Positions 1-11,011 are shown, counted from the first letter of the stretch. The stretch is 59,072 nt of DNA from an uncultured SAR86 cluster bacterium (GCA_902635645.1 CACPON010000004.1:1-59072); one strand, 5' to 3'. Numbers and translations are program-made. Notes: generated by a model from the sequence alone, not told the origin.

Positions 1-2
1 AT

Positions 3-302
3 ATTTTAAATGAAGTGCTTATAAAATATATATCTACAAACTTTCCTATAGGAATTCTTATTGTAAATGTTTTAGGTTGCCTTCTTGTTGGTTTAGTTTT
101 AGGTAATTCAATAATTTCAAAAGGCCACCTTTATTATTTTTTTGCTGTTGGTTTCTTAGGATCATTCACAACAATGTCTGCATTTAGTTATCAGGCTATA
201 GAGTTATTTAATAGCAATATTTTAATTGCATGTTCATATATAATATTAACTTTAATGCTGACAATTTTAGCAACCTATATAGGTATTAATTTTTCTAAAT
301 AA
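3..302 (+). CDS. crcB: CrcB/FluC fluoride channel, 5' end cut by window edge
   Basis: Small four-helix membrane protein of the CrcB/FluC family, which exports fluoride as an antiparallel dimer in the inner membrane. The frame is open back to base 3, so the gene starts before the window; the GTG at 15 is not the true start. Visible family motifs are the VNVLGC segment early in the fragment and GFLGSFTTMSAFSYQ in the middle, matching the conserved asparagine and the Gly-Phe-x-Gly-x-x-Thr-Thr-x-Ser pore region. The remaining 100 residues cover roughly helices 2-4. It ends one base before the serS start, so the two are probably co-transcribed. Family assignment is firm; function is inferred from family. 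Confidence 0.85.
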   Translation: MLNEVLIKYISTNFPIGILIVNVLGCLLVGLVLGNSIISKGHLYYFFAVGFLGSFTTMSAFSYQAIELFNSNILIACSYIILTLMLTILATYIGINFSK

Positions 303-303
303 A

Positions 304-714
304 ATGATTGATATAAAAAACCTTAGAGACAATATTGATGCTACAAGCGAAGCACTTCTTAGAAGATGTTACAAATTAGAAGCTAAAAAATTCAAATCTC
401 TAGATTCTGAAAGAAAAGCTTTGCAAGTTAATGTTGAAACACTTCAATCTTCTAGAAAAAAATTATCCGAAGAGTTTGGAAAGCTCAAGGCTTCGGGTTC
501 CGATACTGCTTCATTAAAAGAAGAAATCGATACTATTAACTCAGATCTAAAAAGAGAAAATGAATTATTAAATGTGCTTTTAGAATCTATAAATGAGTCT
601 CTGAGGATATATTTTTCTTTGGTTGGTAAATCTATTGTTATTTCAATAAAATCTTTATTTCTAACTAATCTTCCTTTTGAATTAATTTCGTCAAAACCTG
701 AATCAGTAGTTTGA
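304..714 (+). CDS. serS: Seryl-tRNA synthetase, N-terminal fragment only
   Basis: Residues 1 to about 97 match the N-terminal tRNA-binding arm of SerRS: opening MIDIKNLRDN, then ARR-like ALLRRCYKL, SERKALQVNVETLQSSR, and the long antiparallel coiled coil. A normal enzyme has about 425 residues including the catalytic domain with motifs 1-3; none of that is here. After about base 595 the frame reads into the reverse complement of lolA and stops at 714, so the last 40 residues are not SerRS. serS is essential, so this is not an ordinary pseudogene: the window either carries a chimeric join or an inversion here. The start one base after crcB is convincing. Confidence 0.85.
   Translation: MIDIKNLRDNIDATSEALLRRCYKLEAKKFKSLDSERKALQVNVETLQSSRKKLSEEFGKLKASGSDTASLKEEIDTINSDLKRENELLNVLLESINESLRIYFSLVGKSIVISIKSLFLTNLPFELISSKPESVV
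584..606. other. Inverted junction between serS and lolA fragments
   Basis: The + strand serS reading and the - strand lolA reading both lose similarity to their families within this stretch. In related bacteria ftsK, lolA, (rarA), crcB and serS point the same way, whereas here crcB-serS faces lolA-ftsK. This is what a fold-back chimera of whole-genome amplification, or a true inversion with loss of the genes between, would give. The exact base cannot be fixed by eye. Confidence 0.65.
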
Positions 715-815
715 ACAAAATTTAAATTATTTTTTATTAAGTTGTTGATAGACAGAATGTTATCTTTTGAATATAGATTTAAAGAGAGCAATAAAGAGAA
801 TATTAATTTATTCAA
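585..815 (-). CDS. lolA: LolA-like lipoprotein chaperone, N-terminal fragment
   Basis: Reading leftward from 815, one base after the ftsK stop, an ORF begins with a short hydrophobic signal (NKLIFSLLLSLNLYS) followed by about 60 residues compatible with the start of LolA, the periplasmic carrier that moves lipoproteins from LolCDE to LolB. Sequence identity is weak over so short a stretch. The call rests largely on position, because lolA follows ftsK in many gammaproteobacteria, and on the signal plus beta-strand pattern. Past about residue 77 the frame (which runs on to 444) is only the complement of serS. A full LolA has about 200 residues, so the 3' two thirds are missing. Confidence 0.6.
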
Positions 816-816
816 T

Positions 817-3111
817 CTAGTCTCTTTTTGGCACTAAAACTTCTCTTGAACCATTAGAACTCATCTCTGATACTAAACCAGCTTCTTCCATTGACTCTAT
901 AAGCCTAGCAGCTCTGTTATATCCAATTCTGAGTTTTCTTTGAACTGCAGATATAGATGCCCTTCTGGACTCTAAAACAAAATTAACTGCTTCATCATAT
1001 AAATCATCTGAGTCTTCAGATGAAGAGCTTTCTGATCCTGACCAACCAGGTATAGGACCTGTCTCTTGAGATGATGAAACAATATCATCTATATATTCTG
1101 GTTCAGCTCTTGATTTCCAATCATTAACAACTCTATGAACTTCATCATCTCCAACAAAAGCTCCGTGAACTCTTACAGGAACACCAACACCGGGTGGCAA
1201 ATAAAGCATATCTCCATAACCTAATAGTTGTTCTGCTCCGCCTTGATCTAATATGGTTCTAGAGTCTATTTTTGTAGAAACTTGAAAACCTATTCTTGTA
1301 GGAATGTTTGCTTTAATTAAACCTGTAATAACATCAACAGAAGGTCTTTGTGTTGCAAGAATTAAATGAATACCAGCTGCTCTTGCTTTTTGTGCAATTC
1401 TTGCAATTAAGTGTTCAACTTTTTTACCAACTAACATCATCATGTCAGCAAATTCATCTACAACTACAACAATAGATGGAAGAACTTCAAGATACTCCTC
1501 ATCCTCAGGATGCAAAGGATTAATTAATTGCTTACCATTCGCTGCTGCTTCTTCAACCTTTTTATTATATCCTGCAAGATTTCTTACTCCCATTAATGAC
1601 ATAAGTTTATATCTTCTGTCCATTTCAACCACACACCATCTCAGGCCATTTGATGCATCTGTCATATCAGTTATTACAGGAGTTAATAAGTGAGGAATAC
1701 CATCATAAACAGAAAGCTCTAGCATTTTTGGGTCAATTAAAATCAATCTCACATCCTTGGGATCTGATTTGAATAAAAGACTAAGAAGCATAGCGTTTAC
1801 ACCTACTGATTTTCCTGATCCTGTTGTACCTGCAACTAATAAATGTGGCATTTTTGCAAGATCAACTACAACAGGGTTGCCTGAAATATCGTGTCCTAGA
1901 GCAAGGGTTAGATTAGATGGTGATTTTTTAAATGCTTTAGAGGATAAAATCTCGGTTAATCGGACCATTTTTCTATTAGTATTGGGTATTTCAATACCAA
2001 CATAGGATTTACCCTCGATAACTTCTACCACTCTAACACTGCTAACAGATAGTGACCTTGCTATATCTTGAGCAATATTTGTGATTTTACTTGCCTTGGT
2101 GCCTGGCGCAGGTTGAATTTCGAATCTGGTAACTACAGGTCCCGGAAGAACAGATTCGACAGTAGCTTCAATTCCAAATTCATCAAGTTTTGTTTCAAGA
2201 AGAGATGCTATTTGGCTTAACTCTTCCTCAGTCAATGAAGAACCATCATCAAGAGCTCTATCAAGAAGTTCAGTACTTGGCATTACTGTTTTTTCTTGAG
2301 ATGTTTCAGTAATTGATTCTTTTGATTCAACTTCTTTTATAGTTGGCTCGGAAGTGTTTGGTAAGTCTGGTTGTAGTGGTGAATCTAGAGACTTATTTTT
2401 ATCCTCTGCAATATCAACTTTTTTAGCAGGTACAATTTTTGATTTTAAATTTTTAGCTTCTTCTTTTTTAGATTCTTTGATATCTCTTATTTCTTTTAAA
2501 CGTTTAAAAAAACTAGAAGTGCTTGCTCTAATAAAACTAAATAGTTTAGATAAGGATACTCGACATAAATCAAAAAAATTAATCAACAAATTTCCAATTA
2601 AATCTAAAGTCTTTAACCAAGAAAAATTAAATGATAATGAAGATGCTGGAATTATAAAAATAACGAGAAATATTAAGCTTCCAATAAAACCAAGAGTATT
2701 TGATAGGTTTATAAAAAATATTTTTCCCAAATAGCCTCCACTATTTTCAAGGAAATAATATTCAAGAATTGAACAAAAACTAATTAATAGAATAACTGAG
2801 CTAACAACCCTTACTGCAATTTTAACTTTAGAATTATATGGATCTCTAAAAAAAATTGTTTGAAGAGCCCAAATAACCCCAACTGCTAGAATTAAATATG
2901 ACCCCAAGCCAAAAATGGTAAATAAAAAGTCAGAAATATTTGCTCCAAGTGGTCCGCCTAGATTGTTAATATTTGATGAAGAAGTTTTATAAAAAATACC
3001 AGGATCAGATGAGTCATGTGAGATTAAGGCTATTAAAATATATAAAGAAAATGCTATTAAAAAAAAGCTAAGAAAATTTAGTAAAGTATTTTTTACGTAA
3101 TTTGGTATCAC
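817..3111 (-). CDS. ftsK: FtsK DNA translocase
   Basis: Septum-anchored hexameric ATPase that pumps chromosomal DNA toward dif during division. At 764 residues it is a compact FtsK. Residues 10-160 hold about four membrane helices, 190-290 a short charged linker, 290-400 the alpha subdomain, and 400-660 the RecA-like beta motor with Walker A GTTGSGKS at 428-435 and Walker [11 protein letters not shown] near 548-557. The C-terminal gamma winged helix (from about 700, with the segment [20 protein letters not shown]) reads KOPS sites. It is divergent from trxB with about 80 bases between, and the lolA start follows one base after its stop, indicating an ftsK-lolA operon. Confidence 0.96.
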   Translation of the reverse strand: MIPNYVKNTLLNFLSFFLIAFSLYILIALISHDSSDPGIFYKTSSSNINNLGGPLGANISDFLFTIFGLGSYLILAVGVIWALQTIFFRDPYNSKVKIAVRVVSSVILLISFCSILEYYFLENSGGYLGKIFFINLSNTLGFIGSLIFLVIFIIPASSLSFNFSWLKTLDLIGNLLINFFDLCRVSLSKLFSFIRASTSSFFKRLKEIRDIKESKKEEAKNLKSKIVPAKKVDIAEDKNKSLDSPLQPDLPNTSEPTIKEVESKESITETSQEKTVMPSTELLDRALDDGSSLTEEELSQIASLLETKLDEFGIEATVESVLPGPVVTRFEIQPAPGTKASKITNIAQDIARSLSVSSVRVVEVIEGKSYVGIEIPNTNRKMVRLTEILSSKAFKKSPSNLTLALGHDISGNPVVVDLAKMPHLLVAGTTGSGKSVGVNAMLLSLLFKSDPKDVRLILIDPKMLELSVYDGIPHLLTPVITDMTDASNGLRWCVVEMDRRYKLMSLMGVRNLAGYNKKVEEAAANGKQLINPLHPEDEEYLEVLPSIVVVVDEFADMMMLVGKKVEHLIARIAQKARAAGIHLILATQRPSVDVITGLIKANIPTRIGFQVSTKIDSRTILDQGGAEQLLGYGDMLYLPPGVGVPVRVHGAFVGDDEVHRVVNDWKSRAEPEYIDDIVSSSQETGPIPGWSGSESSSSEDSDDLYDEAVNFVLESRRASISAVQRKLRIGYNRAARLIESMEEAGLVSEMSSNGSREVLVPKRD

Positions 3112-3139
3112 AGTATTTTTTTAATAGTTTTATGTATAA

Positions 3140-4126
<987 letters not shown>

Positions 4127-4132
4127 AATATC

Positions 4133-5116
4133 ATGGACTATAAAGCATATTTAGTTGAAGAATTAGACGGAGTATATTCAGGCTCTATCAAAGAACTTCA
4201 AATGCGTGACATAGAACCAGGAAATGTAATCATTAAAGTCCATTATTCTTCATTAAATTATAAAGATGCTTTAGCTGCTTCAGGTGTAAAAGGAGTTGCA
4301 TCCTCCTACCCTTTTGTTCCAGGGATAGACGTTGCTGGAGAGATTTTAGAATCTACATCAGATAACTTTAAAGCCGGTGACAAAGTAATAGCAACAGGCT
4401 ATAAGCTTGGCATGTCAGTTTTTGGAGGTTTTGGTCAATTAGTTCAAATACCTCAAGAATGGGTGGTACCACTTCCATCAGATTTTTCACTTCTTAATGC
4501 CATGTCGTTTGGGACAGCTGGCTTAACAGCTGGGGCTTGTGTTAAGAAAATTTTAAACAATAATCCATCATTTAAAAATCCAGTATTAGTTTCAGGTGCT
4601 ACAGGAGGTGTTGGTTCTGTAGCTGTTAATTTATTATCTAATTTAAATTATGAAGTTCACGCAATTACTGGGAAATTAAATGAAGAGCTCATTTTAAAAA
4701 AAATGGGTGCATCAAAAGTTATTGATAGAAATGAATTCATGGCTGAACCGGTAAAAGCTCTAGATAAGGCTATTTATTCAGCAGGTGTTGATACAGTAGG
4801 TGGTGATATTCTATCAAAAATGCTGTCAATGATTGAAAGTCATGGAAGTGTTGCGTGTTGTGGAAATGTAGCTGGCATGAAATTTACATCTTCAGTATTT
4901 CCATTTATTTTAAGAGGTATTTCTTTAATAGGAGTTGATTCAGCTGAATCAGATATAAACTTCAAAAAAGAAATTTGGGATCTTTTTTCAAGCGATTGGT
5001 CACTTAATCTAGATGATTATAGTAAAGTTATACCGCTTGAAGATATTGGAGATGAAATTACAAAAATTTTAGATGGCAAACAAATTGGAAGAGTTGTCAT
5101 AAAACACGGAGATTAA
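4133..5116 (+). CDS. acuI: YhdH/AcuI-type NADPH quinone/acryloyl-CoA reductase
   Basis: Zinc-free medium-chain dehydrogenase/reductase of 327 residues. An N-terminal GroES-like fold includes SSLNYKDALA and PGIDVAGE, and a Rossmann half carries VSGATGGVGSVAVNLL. Members of the YhdH/AcuI branch reduce acryloyl-CoA to propionyl-CoA, which protects marine bacteria that make acrylate from DMSP or from 3-hydroxypropionate. The substrate cannot be read from the sequence. No DMSP lyase or demethylase is visible nearby, so a general detoxifying role is as likely. It follows trxB by six bases and precedes a 44-aa membrane peptide. Confidence 0.85.
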   Translation: MDYKAYLVEELDGVYSGSIKELQMRDIEPGNVIIKVHYSSLNYKDALAASGVKGVASSYPFVPGIDVAGEILESTSDNFKAGDKVIATGYKLGMSVFGGFGQLVQIPQEWVVPLPSDFSLLNAMSFGTAGLTAGACVKKILNNNPSFKNPVLVSGATGGVGSVAVNLLSNLNYEVHAITGKLNEELILKKMGASKVIDRNEFMAEPVKALDKAIYSAGVDTVGGDILSKMLSMIESHGSVACCGNVAGMKFTSSVFPFILRGISLIGVDSAESDINFKKEIWDLFSSDWSLNLDDYSKVIPLEDIGDEITKILDGKQIGRVVIKHGD

Positions 5117-5118
5117 AT

Positions 5119-5253
5119 ATGAACAATGATGATTTTGAAAAGTATTATGAATCAAAAGAAGCTAATGAAGATAGCAAGTCAGATGCTAATGTAATTTTAT
5201 TTCTTGTCATAGTATCTGTAATTGCTATGACATACTGGGTTGCAGGTCAGTAA
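5119..5253 (+). CDS. 44-aa single-span membrane peptide
   Basis: An ATG two bases after the acuI stop opens a 44-codon frame. An acidic, charged N-terminal half (NNDDFEKYYESKEANEDSKSD) is followed by one hydrophobic helix (VILFLVIVSVIAMTYW) and ends at TAA 5251-5253. It fills the space between acuI and the convergent SDR gene exactly. The charge/helix split and the tight spacing argue that it is real. No family was recognised. Confidence 0.6.
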   Translation: MNNDDFEKYYESKEANEDSKSDANVILFLVIVSVIAMTYWVAGQ

Positions 5254-5257
5254 GAAA

Positions 5258-6028
5258 CTATTTAGCTTCCATTCTCATTGCTGAATCTAGCCTAATTGTT
5301 TCTCCATTTAGATAAGTATTATTAATAATGTGTTCAGCTAGCTGAGCATATTCTTTGACATCACCAAATCTATGTGGAAATTGAGTAGATTTTAAAAGAG
5401 CTTCCTTATTTTCATCTTTAGCTAGCGCCATTAAAGGTGTATCAAATATACCGGGGGCTATAGTGCATACTCTGATACTATGTCTAGCAAGATCTCTAGC
5501 TGAAGTTAAAGTCATTCCTATTACACCAGCTTTTGATGCTGCATATGCTGATTGACCAATTTGTCCTTCGTAGCCCGCAATTGATGCCGTATTTATTACA
5601 ACACCCTTCTCACCCTTATCGTCTGGATCATTTGCGTCAATTAACTCAGCTCCAAGCCTCATCACATTAAAAGTACCAACTAAATTTAAATCAATAATGA
5701 ATTTAAATATATCTAAAGGATGGGGACCATTTTTACCAAGTATTCTTGCACCATAACCTGTACCAGCACAATTAACTATAAAATTTAGCTTTCCGAAATT
5801 TTCTTTGATTCCATTTATAGCGTTCTTTACAGAATCTTCATTCATAACATCTGTATTAAAATAAACAACATTATCTGCACCAAGCAGATCAATGACCTCC
5901 TTAGCCTTTTCATCATTAATATCTAGTATTGCAACCTTGCATCCCTTAGAGACAAAATGCTCAACAGTTCCTCTACCTAAACCTGAGGCTCCTCCGGTAA
6001 CTAATGCGACATTATTTTTTAGATCCAT
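5258..6028 (-). CDS. SDR 3-hydroxyacyl-CoA dehydrogenase-like
   Basis: Short-chain dehydrogenase of 256 residues, resembling the HSD17B10-type (type II) 3-hydroxyacyl-CoA dehydrogenases of fatty-acid or branched-chain breakdown. It has the cofactor loop TGGASGLGRG, an Asp after the second strand (AILDIND, which favours NAD(H)), NCAGTG, the catalytic Ser in NTASIAG, and YAASK with Tyr and Lys. I place the start at the ATG at 6028 rather than the in-frame start at 6055, because a GGGAG lies seven bases upstream of 6028. It is convergent with the 44-aa peptide gene. Confidence 0.85.
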   Translation of the reverse strand: MDLKNNVALVTGGASGLGRGTVEHFVSKGCKVAILDINDEKAKEVIDLLGADNVVYFNTDVMNEDSVKNAINGIKENFGKLNFIVNCAGTGYGARILGKNGPHPLDIFKFIIDLNLVGTFNVMRLGAELIDANDPDDKGEKGVVINTASIAGYEGQIGQSAYAASKAGVIGMTLTSARDLARHSIRVCTIAPGIFDTPLMALAKDENKEALLKSTQFPHRFGDVKEYAQLAEHIINNTYLNGETIRLDSAMRMEAK

Positions 6029-6095
6029 ATGATTACTCCCTTTTATAGATATCAAAATTATACCTTTAATTGAAAATAAAGATAAAAAACAACGA

Positions 6096-6112
6096 TTGGC
6101 ACATAAATTGCA
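6096..6112 (+). promoter_or_regulatory. Sigma-54 (RpoN) promoter upstream of the nitrogen genes
   Basis: TTGGCACATAAATTGCA matches the -24/-12 consensus (TGGCAC-N5-TTGC). The GG at 6098-6099 and the GC at 6110-6111 are exactly 12 bases apart. It lies about 47 bases before the 6159 start and would drive the outer-membrane protein, PII and Amt genes under nitrogen limitation through NtrC. A near copy precedes the second amt gene. Confidence 0.85.
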
Positions 6113-6158
6113 TTACTAAAAGCGAATATAAATTATTTTTCATATTAAGGAGAAAAAA

Positions 6159-7099
<941 letters not shown>

Positions 7100-7109
7100 G
7101 GAGTAAAAG

Positions 7110-8351
7110 ATGGAAGAAATTGCATTTGCTTTAGATACATTTTACGCAGTAATGGCAGGAGCTCTTGTTATGTTCATGGCAGCTGGTTTTACCATGCTTG
7201 AAGCAGGACTTGTGCAAAAGAAAGATGTATCAGAAATTGTAACGAAAAATATAGGCTTATACTCAATAGCTTGTATTATGTACCTAGCCTGTGGCTTTGT
7301 AATTATGTACCCTGGTTCATATATTATTGAAGGTGTTTTACCGTCAATTCTTGGAACAAGTTCATTTGGATTATCAACTTCATTACCTAATGAAGATATA
7401 GGTATGCCATATGGTATGGATTATTCACAACAAGCCGACTTCTTTTTCCAAGTAGTTTTTGTTGCTACGGCAATGTCGATAGTATCAGGAGCTGTTGCTG
7501 GAAGAATGAAACTTATACCTTTCTACTTATTTGCTATCGTATTAACAGGTTTAATATACCCTATTCAGGGTGCATGGAACTGGGGCGGTGGTTTCTTAAG
7601 CGGAACTTTTGGTTATTCTGACTATGCAGGATCAGGAACAGTGCATTTATGTGGTGCAGCTGCAGCATTAGCAGTTGTAACTGTTCTAGGGCCAAGAAAT
7701 GGTAAGTATGCTCCTGACGGAACATCTTTACCTATGCCTGGATCTAATATACCAATGGCTGCATTAGGTGTATGGATTCTTTGGTTAGGTTGGTTCGGAT
7801 TTAATGGTGGATCAGAGTTAATTGTTAGCAACGAAGCATCTGCTATTGCTGTCAGTCAGGTATTTATGAATACAAATATGGCTGCATGTGGTGGTGTTGT
7901 TGCTGCAATCTTAGTGAGCTTAATTAGAACAGGTAAAATGGATGTAACAATGGCTATGAATGGTGCTATTGCTGGTTTAGTTGCAATAACAGCTGGCCCA
8001 AGTGCTCCATCTGGTGGTGCTGCAGTCTTAATTGGTGCGTTAGGCGGTGTTTTAGTATATTTCTCAATCTTATTTTTTGATAATGTTCTAAAGCTTGATG
8101 ATCCAGTTGGTGCTATTTCAGCTCACGGAACTGTTGGTATCTTAGGTGTTATGGTTGTTCCATTTACATCTGATGCTTCATTCTTTGCTCAATTCATTGG
8201 TGTAATTGCAATCGCAGGATTTACGTTTATTGCAAGTTTGTTAACAATCTATGCTATTAACGCTGTATTGCCAATTAGAGCTAGTGATGACGAACAGTAT
8301 GCTGGTCTAGATAGTTCTGAGATAGGAGTTGAAGCTTATCCAGAATTTTAA
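7110..8351 (+). CDS. amt: Ammonium transporter (Amt), first copy
   Basis: Amt/MEP/Rh channel of 413 residues with eleven predicted helices and no signal peptide. Pore features include AAGFTMLEAGLVQKKD near the N-terminus, the twin histidines in SGTVHLCGAAAA and SAHGTVGILG, and the pore-gate motif WILWLGWFGFNGGSE. The tail is acidic, ending EAYPEF, where GlnK docks in other systems. A GGAG lies six bases before the ATG. It differs clearly from the second Amt at 8563 (no signal, other loops), so these are two old paralogues and not a recent duplication. Confidence 0.95.
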   Translation: MEEIAFALDTFYAVMAGALVMFMAAGFTMLEAGLVQKKDVSEIVTKNIGLYSIACIMYLACGFVIMYPGSYIIEGVLPSILGTSSFGLSTSLPNEDIGMPYGMDYSQQADFFFQVVFVATAMSIVSGAVAGRMKLIPFYLFAIVLTGLIYPIQGAWNWGGGFLSGTFGYSDYAGSGTVHLCGAAAALAVVTVLGPRNGKYAPDGTSLPMPGSNIPMAALGVWILWLGWFGFNGGSELIVSNEASAIAVSQVFMNTNMAACGGVVAAILVSLIRTGKMDVTMAMNGAIAGLVAITAGPSAPSGGAAVLIGALGGVLVYFSILFFDNVLKLDDPVGAISAHGTVGILGVMVVPFTSDASFFAQFIGVIAIAGFTFIASLLTIYAINAVLPIRASDDEQYAGLDSSEIGVEAYPEF

Positions 8352-8406
8352 GTTTATAGGTTAGGGTCCTTATCTCCCCTATATATAACCTAACCTGTAA
8401 TATACT

Positions 8407-8439
8407 AAAAGCCGTTACTTTCTGTAGCGGCTTTTTTTT
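8407..8439 (+). terminator. Rho-independent terminator after the first amt
   Basis: AGCCGTTAC and GTAGCGGCT form a nine-pair stem with one G-T wobble around a TTTCT loop, followed by eight T. It ends the 6159-8351 operon and separates it from the second sigma-54 unit. Confidence 0.85.
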
Positions 8440-8511
8440 GCACCTTTTATAAGCAAAATTTAAATTTCTATTTTGATGTGCCCTTTTTATTAACACTTAT
8501 AGAGTTTTAAT

Positions 8512-8528
8512 TTGGCATATAAATTGCA
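8512..8528 (+). promoter_or_regulatory. Sigma-54 promoter for the second amt gene
   Basis: TTGGCATATAAATTGCA has the GG at 8514-8515 and the GC at 8526-8527, 12 bases apart. It is nearly identical to the promoter at 6096. It lies 35 bases before the ATG at 8563, which also shows that an upstream in-frame start at 8512 cannot be used. Confidence 0.82.
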
Positions 8529-8562
8529 TGTAATTAATATATATATTTTTAAGGGAGATATA

Positions 8563-9843
8563 ATGAATAAGATGTATTTAATCTTAGGTAGTCTTTTAGC
8601 TACTCAAGTTGTTCATGGAGAAGAGTTAAATTCAGGTGATACTGCTTGGATACTTACCTCTACTGCTTTAGTCCTTTTTATGACTTTACCAGGATTAGCT
8701 TTATTTTATGGTGGACTGGTTAGAACAAAAAATGTTCTTTCAGTTTTAATGCAGTGTTTTACAATTGCATGTTTAATGTCAGTATGTTGGGTTATTTATG
8801 GTTATAGCCTTGCATTCAAAGGTGATGGTATGTTTATAGGCGATCTAAGCGCGCTATTTTTAAATGGTGTAGGAAGAGATTCTCTATCTGGAACGCTTCC
8901 TGAATCAGTATTTATAACTTTTCAAATGACATTTGCAATTATTACACCCGCACTTGTAGTTGGAGCTTTTGCAGAAAGAATGAAATTTACAGCAATGTGC
9001 CTTTTTTCAGTTGCATGGTTTACTTTTGTATATCTGCCAGCATGTCATATGGTCTGGGGCGGTGGATATCTTGGATCAATAGGAGTCATAGATTTTGCCG
9101 GAGGTCTAGTTGTTCATGCCACATGTGGTATAGGAGCATTAGTTTCGGCTTTATATCTAGGACAAAGAAATGGTTTTATGAAATCTCCTATGCCGCCACA
9201 TAATAGAACAATGGTTATGATTGGTGCATCAATGCTTTGGGTTGGCTGGTTTGGTTTTAATGCCGGAAGTGCTGTAGCTGCTGATGGTTCTGCTGGTATG
9301 GCTATGCTAGTAACTCACATCAGTGCTGCAACAGGCGCATTAACATGGATGGCTATTGAATGGATTAAATCCGGTAAAGCTACAATGATTGGTATAGCTA
9401 CAGGAATGGTAGCTGGTTTAGCCACTATTACACCAGCCTCTGGGACTGTAGGTCCAGCTGGAGCATTATTAATTGGATTCTTAGCAGGATTAGTCTGTTT
9501 TTATGCCACTCAAGCCGTTAAGTCTTACTTCAGAATTGATGATTCGCTTGATGTGTTCCCTGTCCATGGTGTTGGAGGTATTCTTGGCATTATTATGATT
9601 GCTTTTGTTGGTAATCCTGATGGTTTTCTTGGCTCAGGAGCGGCTGGTATCTCTGAAGATGGTACTATTGCTCAGCTAATGATTCAACTTCAAGGAGTTG
9701 TTGTTATATCAGCTTATACAGCAATAGTAACATACGTAATTCTAAGATTAGTTAGTTTAATAACTGATGTAAGAGCTTCGGAAGAAGACGAAGATATTGG
9801 TTTAGATATGAGTGAGCATAACGAACAAGGTTATAGTTTATAA
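8563..9843 (+). CDS. amtB: Ammonium transporter (AmtB), second copy with signal peptide
   Basis: AmtB-type channel of 426 residues counted from the ATG at 8563, which has GGGAG upstream. The N-terminus NKMYLILGSLLATQVVHG looks like the cleaved signal of E. coli-type AmtB. It is followed by GDTAWILTSTALVLFMTLPGLALFYGGLVR, the first gate phenylalanine in FQMTFAIITPAL, the second in WVGWFGFNAGSA, and pore histidines in VVHATCGIGAL and VHGVGGILG. It is transcribed alone from its own sigma-54 promoter. The gene ends six bases into the convergent acyltransferase gene. Confidence 0.94.
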   Translation: MNKMYLILGSLLATQVVHGEELNSGDTAWILTSTALVLFMTLPGLALFYGGLVRTKNVLSVLMQCFTIACLMSVCWVIYGYSLAFKGDGMFIGDLSALFLNGVGRDSLSGTLPESVFITFQMTFAIITPALVVGAFAERMKFTAMCLFSVAWFTFVYLPACHMVWGGGYLGSIGVIDFAGGLVVHATCGIGALVSALYLGQRNGFMKSPMPPHNRTMVMIGASMLWVGWFGFNAGSAVAADGSAGMAMLVTHISAATGALTWMAIEWIKSGKATMIGIATGMVAGLATITPASGTVGPAGALLIGFLAGLVCFYATQAVKSYFRIDDSLDVFPVHGVGGILGIIMIAFVGNPDGFLGSGAAGISEDGTIAQLMIQLQGVVVISAYTAIVTYVILRLVSLITDVRASEEDEDIGLDMSEHNEQGYSL

Positions 9844-10947
9844 GACAGAATTACTATATTGCTTTAAAAGAAAAGGATGCATTTCTTCTGGTATTAAGTG
9901 CATCCTTTTATTTAAATACTCCATAGCTTTATCTATCTCATTTTCAGTGAACTCATGATTAGGTATATTAATACCCTGCATAATACATGCAGCTATATTT
10001 GTAGAATGGTTTTTATAAGAGAGTTTAATTTTATTTGTTATTAATTCAGCTATATCTTCATAACTGTTTGATTCAAATTTCATCGGTTTTCCTATATACA
10101 AATGAACATTACCTTTATCTCCAGTAATACCATCTGAAATGCTTAAAAGATCTTCTCTAGGTTCTTTTTCATAGAAGCTATTAATAGAAGTTAAATATAA
10201 TTCCTTTGCTTTTAAAAGATCATTAGGATCTTTTTGATAGGATATTGCTACAGGAATCAGAGAAATACTATTAAAAAAGTCACTTACTGAAGTATTTTTT
10301 CTTTCATTTAAATGAATCATTTTTAATACAGCCGGGTCAGTGAAATCAATACCATCTTTAGATCTGCCCTGCTTTTGTGCAATCCATACTGACTGATTGT
10401 TATTTGAAATTGAATTAATTATAAATTCAGAGGCTAGATGTAAACTTTTATATATATCTTTCTTTGATTTACCAGATCTATCAATTATGAAACTTTTATT
10501 GAGTCTCATTAAATCTGAAGCCCATTTTTCATTCATCAAGTTATTGCCAACAGCGTTGTTGGTAGTATTAATTCCACTCTGATGTAGTTTTAAATTTAAC
10601 AAGGCTGAATCTAAAGTAATATCTCTGTGATTGGACAAAAATAGATAACCTTTACCAATTTCGAGATTATCAATGCCTTCGATTGAAAAATTATCGATAG
10701 TCTTTTTAACAACATCTAATACTATTGATTCAAAAAATTTTTGATAATCTTTAATTGTTTTAATATTTTTTGTTTTGCGTCTCAAGAAAAATGTAACTAA
10801 TCTCTCAATCATAGGAATATTCTGGAGCCACGTGTTTTTATTAACCGCTAAAATAGTTTTAATAACATCTTTGTCTTTGGCTAGATCTAATAAAACTTTT
10901 TCAACTTCTTGATCTTCGTATGGACGTATGGAATCAAATTTACTCAC
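9838..10947 (-). CDS. PlsC/PlsB-like phospholipid acyltransferase
   Basis: A 369-residue protein with a central acyltransferase domain (PF01553 type): LFLSNHRDITLDSALL is block I, INTTNNAVGNNLM follows, FIIDRSGKSKKDIY is the block II/III region, and VWIAQKQGRSKDG resembles the EGTRS block. The catalytic histidine is spaced HX5D instead of the usual HX4D, as in the NHRDI subgroup. It probably acylates glycerol-3-phosphate or lysophosphatidate at the inner membrane face, without obvious membrane helices. Some 110 N-terminal residues are not assigned. It is divergent from a glycerophosphodiesterase gene, so lipid turnover genes sit together. Confidence 0.75.
   Translation of the reverse strand: MSKFDSIRPYEDQEVEKVLLDLAKDKDVIKTILAVNKNTWLQNIPMIERLVTFFLRRKTKNIKTIKDYQKFFESIVLDVVKKTIDNFSIEGIDNLEIGKGYLFLSNHRDITLDSALLNLKLHQSGINTTNNAVGNNLMNEKWASDLMRLNKSFIIDRSGKSKKDIYKSLHLASEFIINSISNNNQSVWIAQKQGRSKDGIDFTDPAVLKMIHLNERKNTSVSDFFNSISLIPVAISYQKDPNDLLKAKELYLTSINSFYEKEPREDLLSISDGITGDKGNVHLYIGKPMKFESNSYEDIAELITNKIKLSYKNHSTNIAACIMQGINIPNHEFTENEIDKAMEYLNKRMHLIPEEMHPFLLKQYSNSVL
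9871..9909 (+). terminator. Inverted repeat, possible amtB terminator inside opposite gene
   Basis: AAAAGGATGCA and TGCATCCTTTT are a perfect 11-base inverted repeat around a 17-base loop, 28 bases after the amtB stop. It lies inside the 3' coding end of the convergent acyltransferase gene. With A before and T after the stem it could end transcripts in both directions, though the T run is short. Confidence 0.5.
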
Positions 10948-11011
10948 AGCTATAAAGTACTAAATATAGTTTTCTTATATTTTACATTATTAATGTATAC
11001 AATACTTTTAC

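Noticed and set aside
304..714. serS as a true shortened gene with a new C-terminus
   Set aside because: The C-terminal 40 residues are the complement of the lolA fragment and no catalytic domain remains, so this is a join and not a new protein.
1442..2734. Several open frames on the + strand inside ftsK
   Set aside because: They are complementary shadows of a well-conserved FtsK reading; none has a ribosome site or a recognisable fold.
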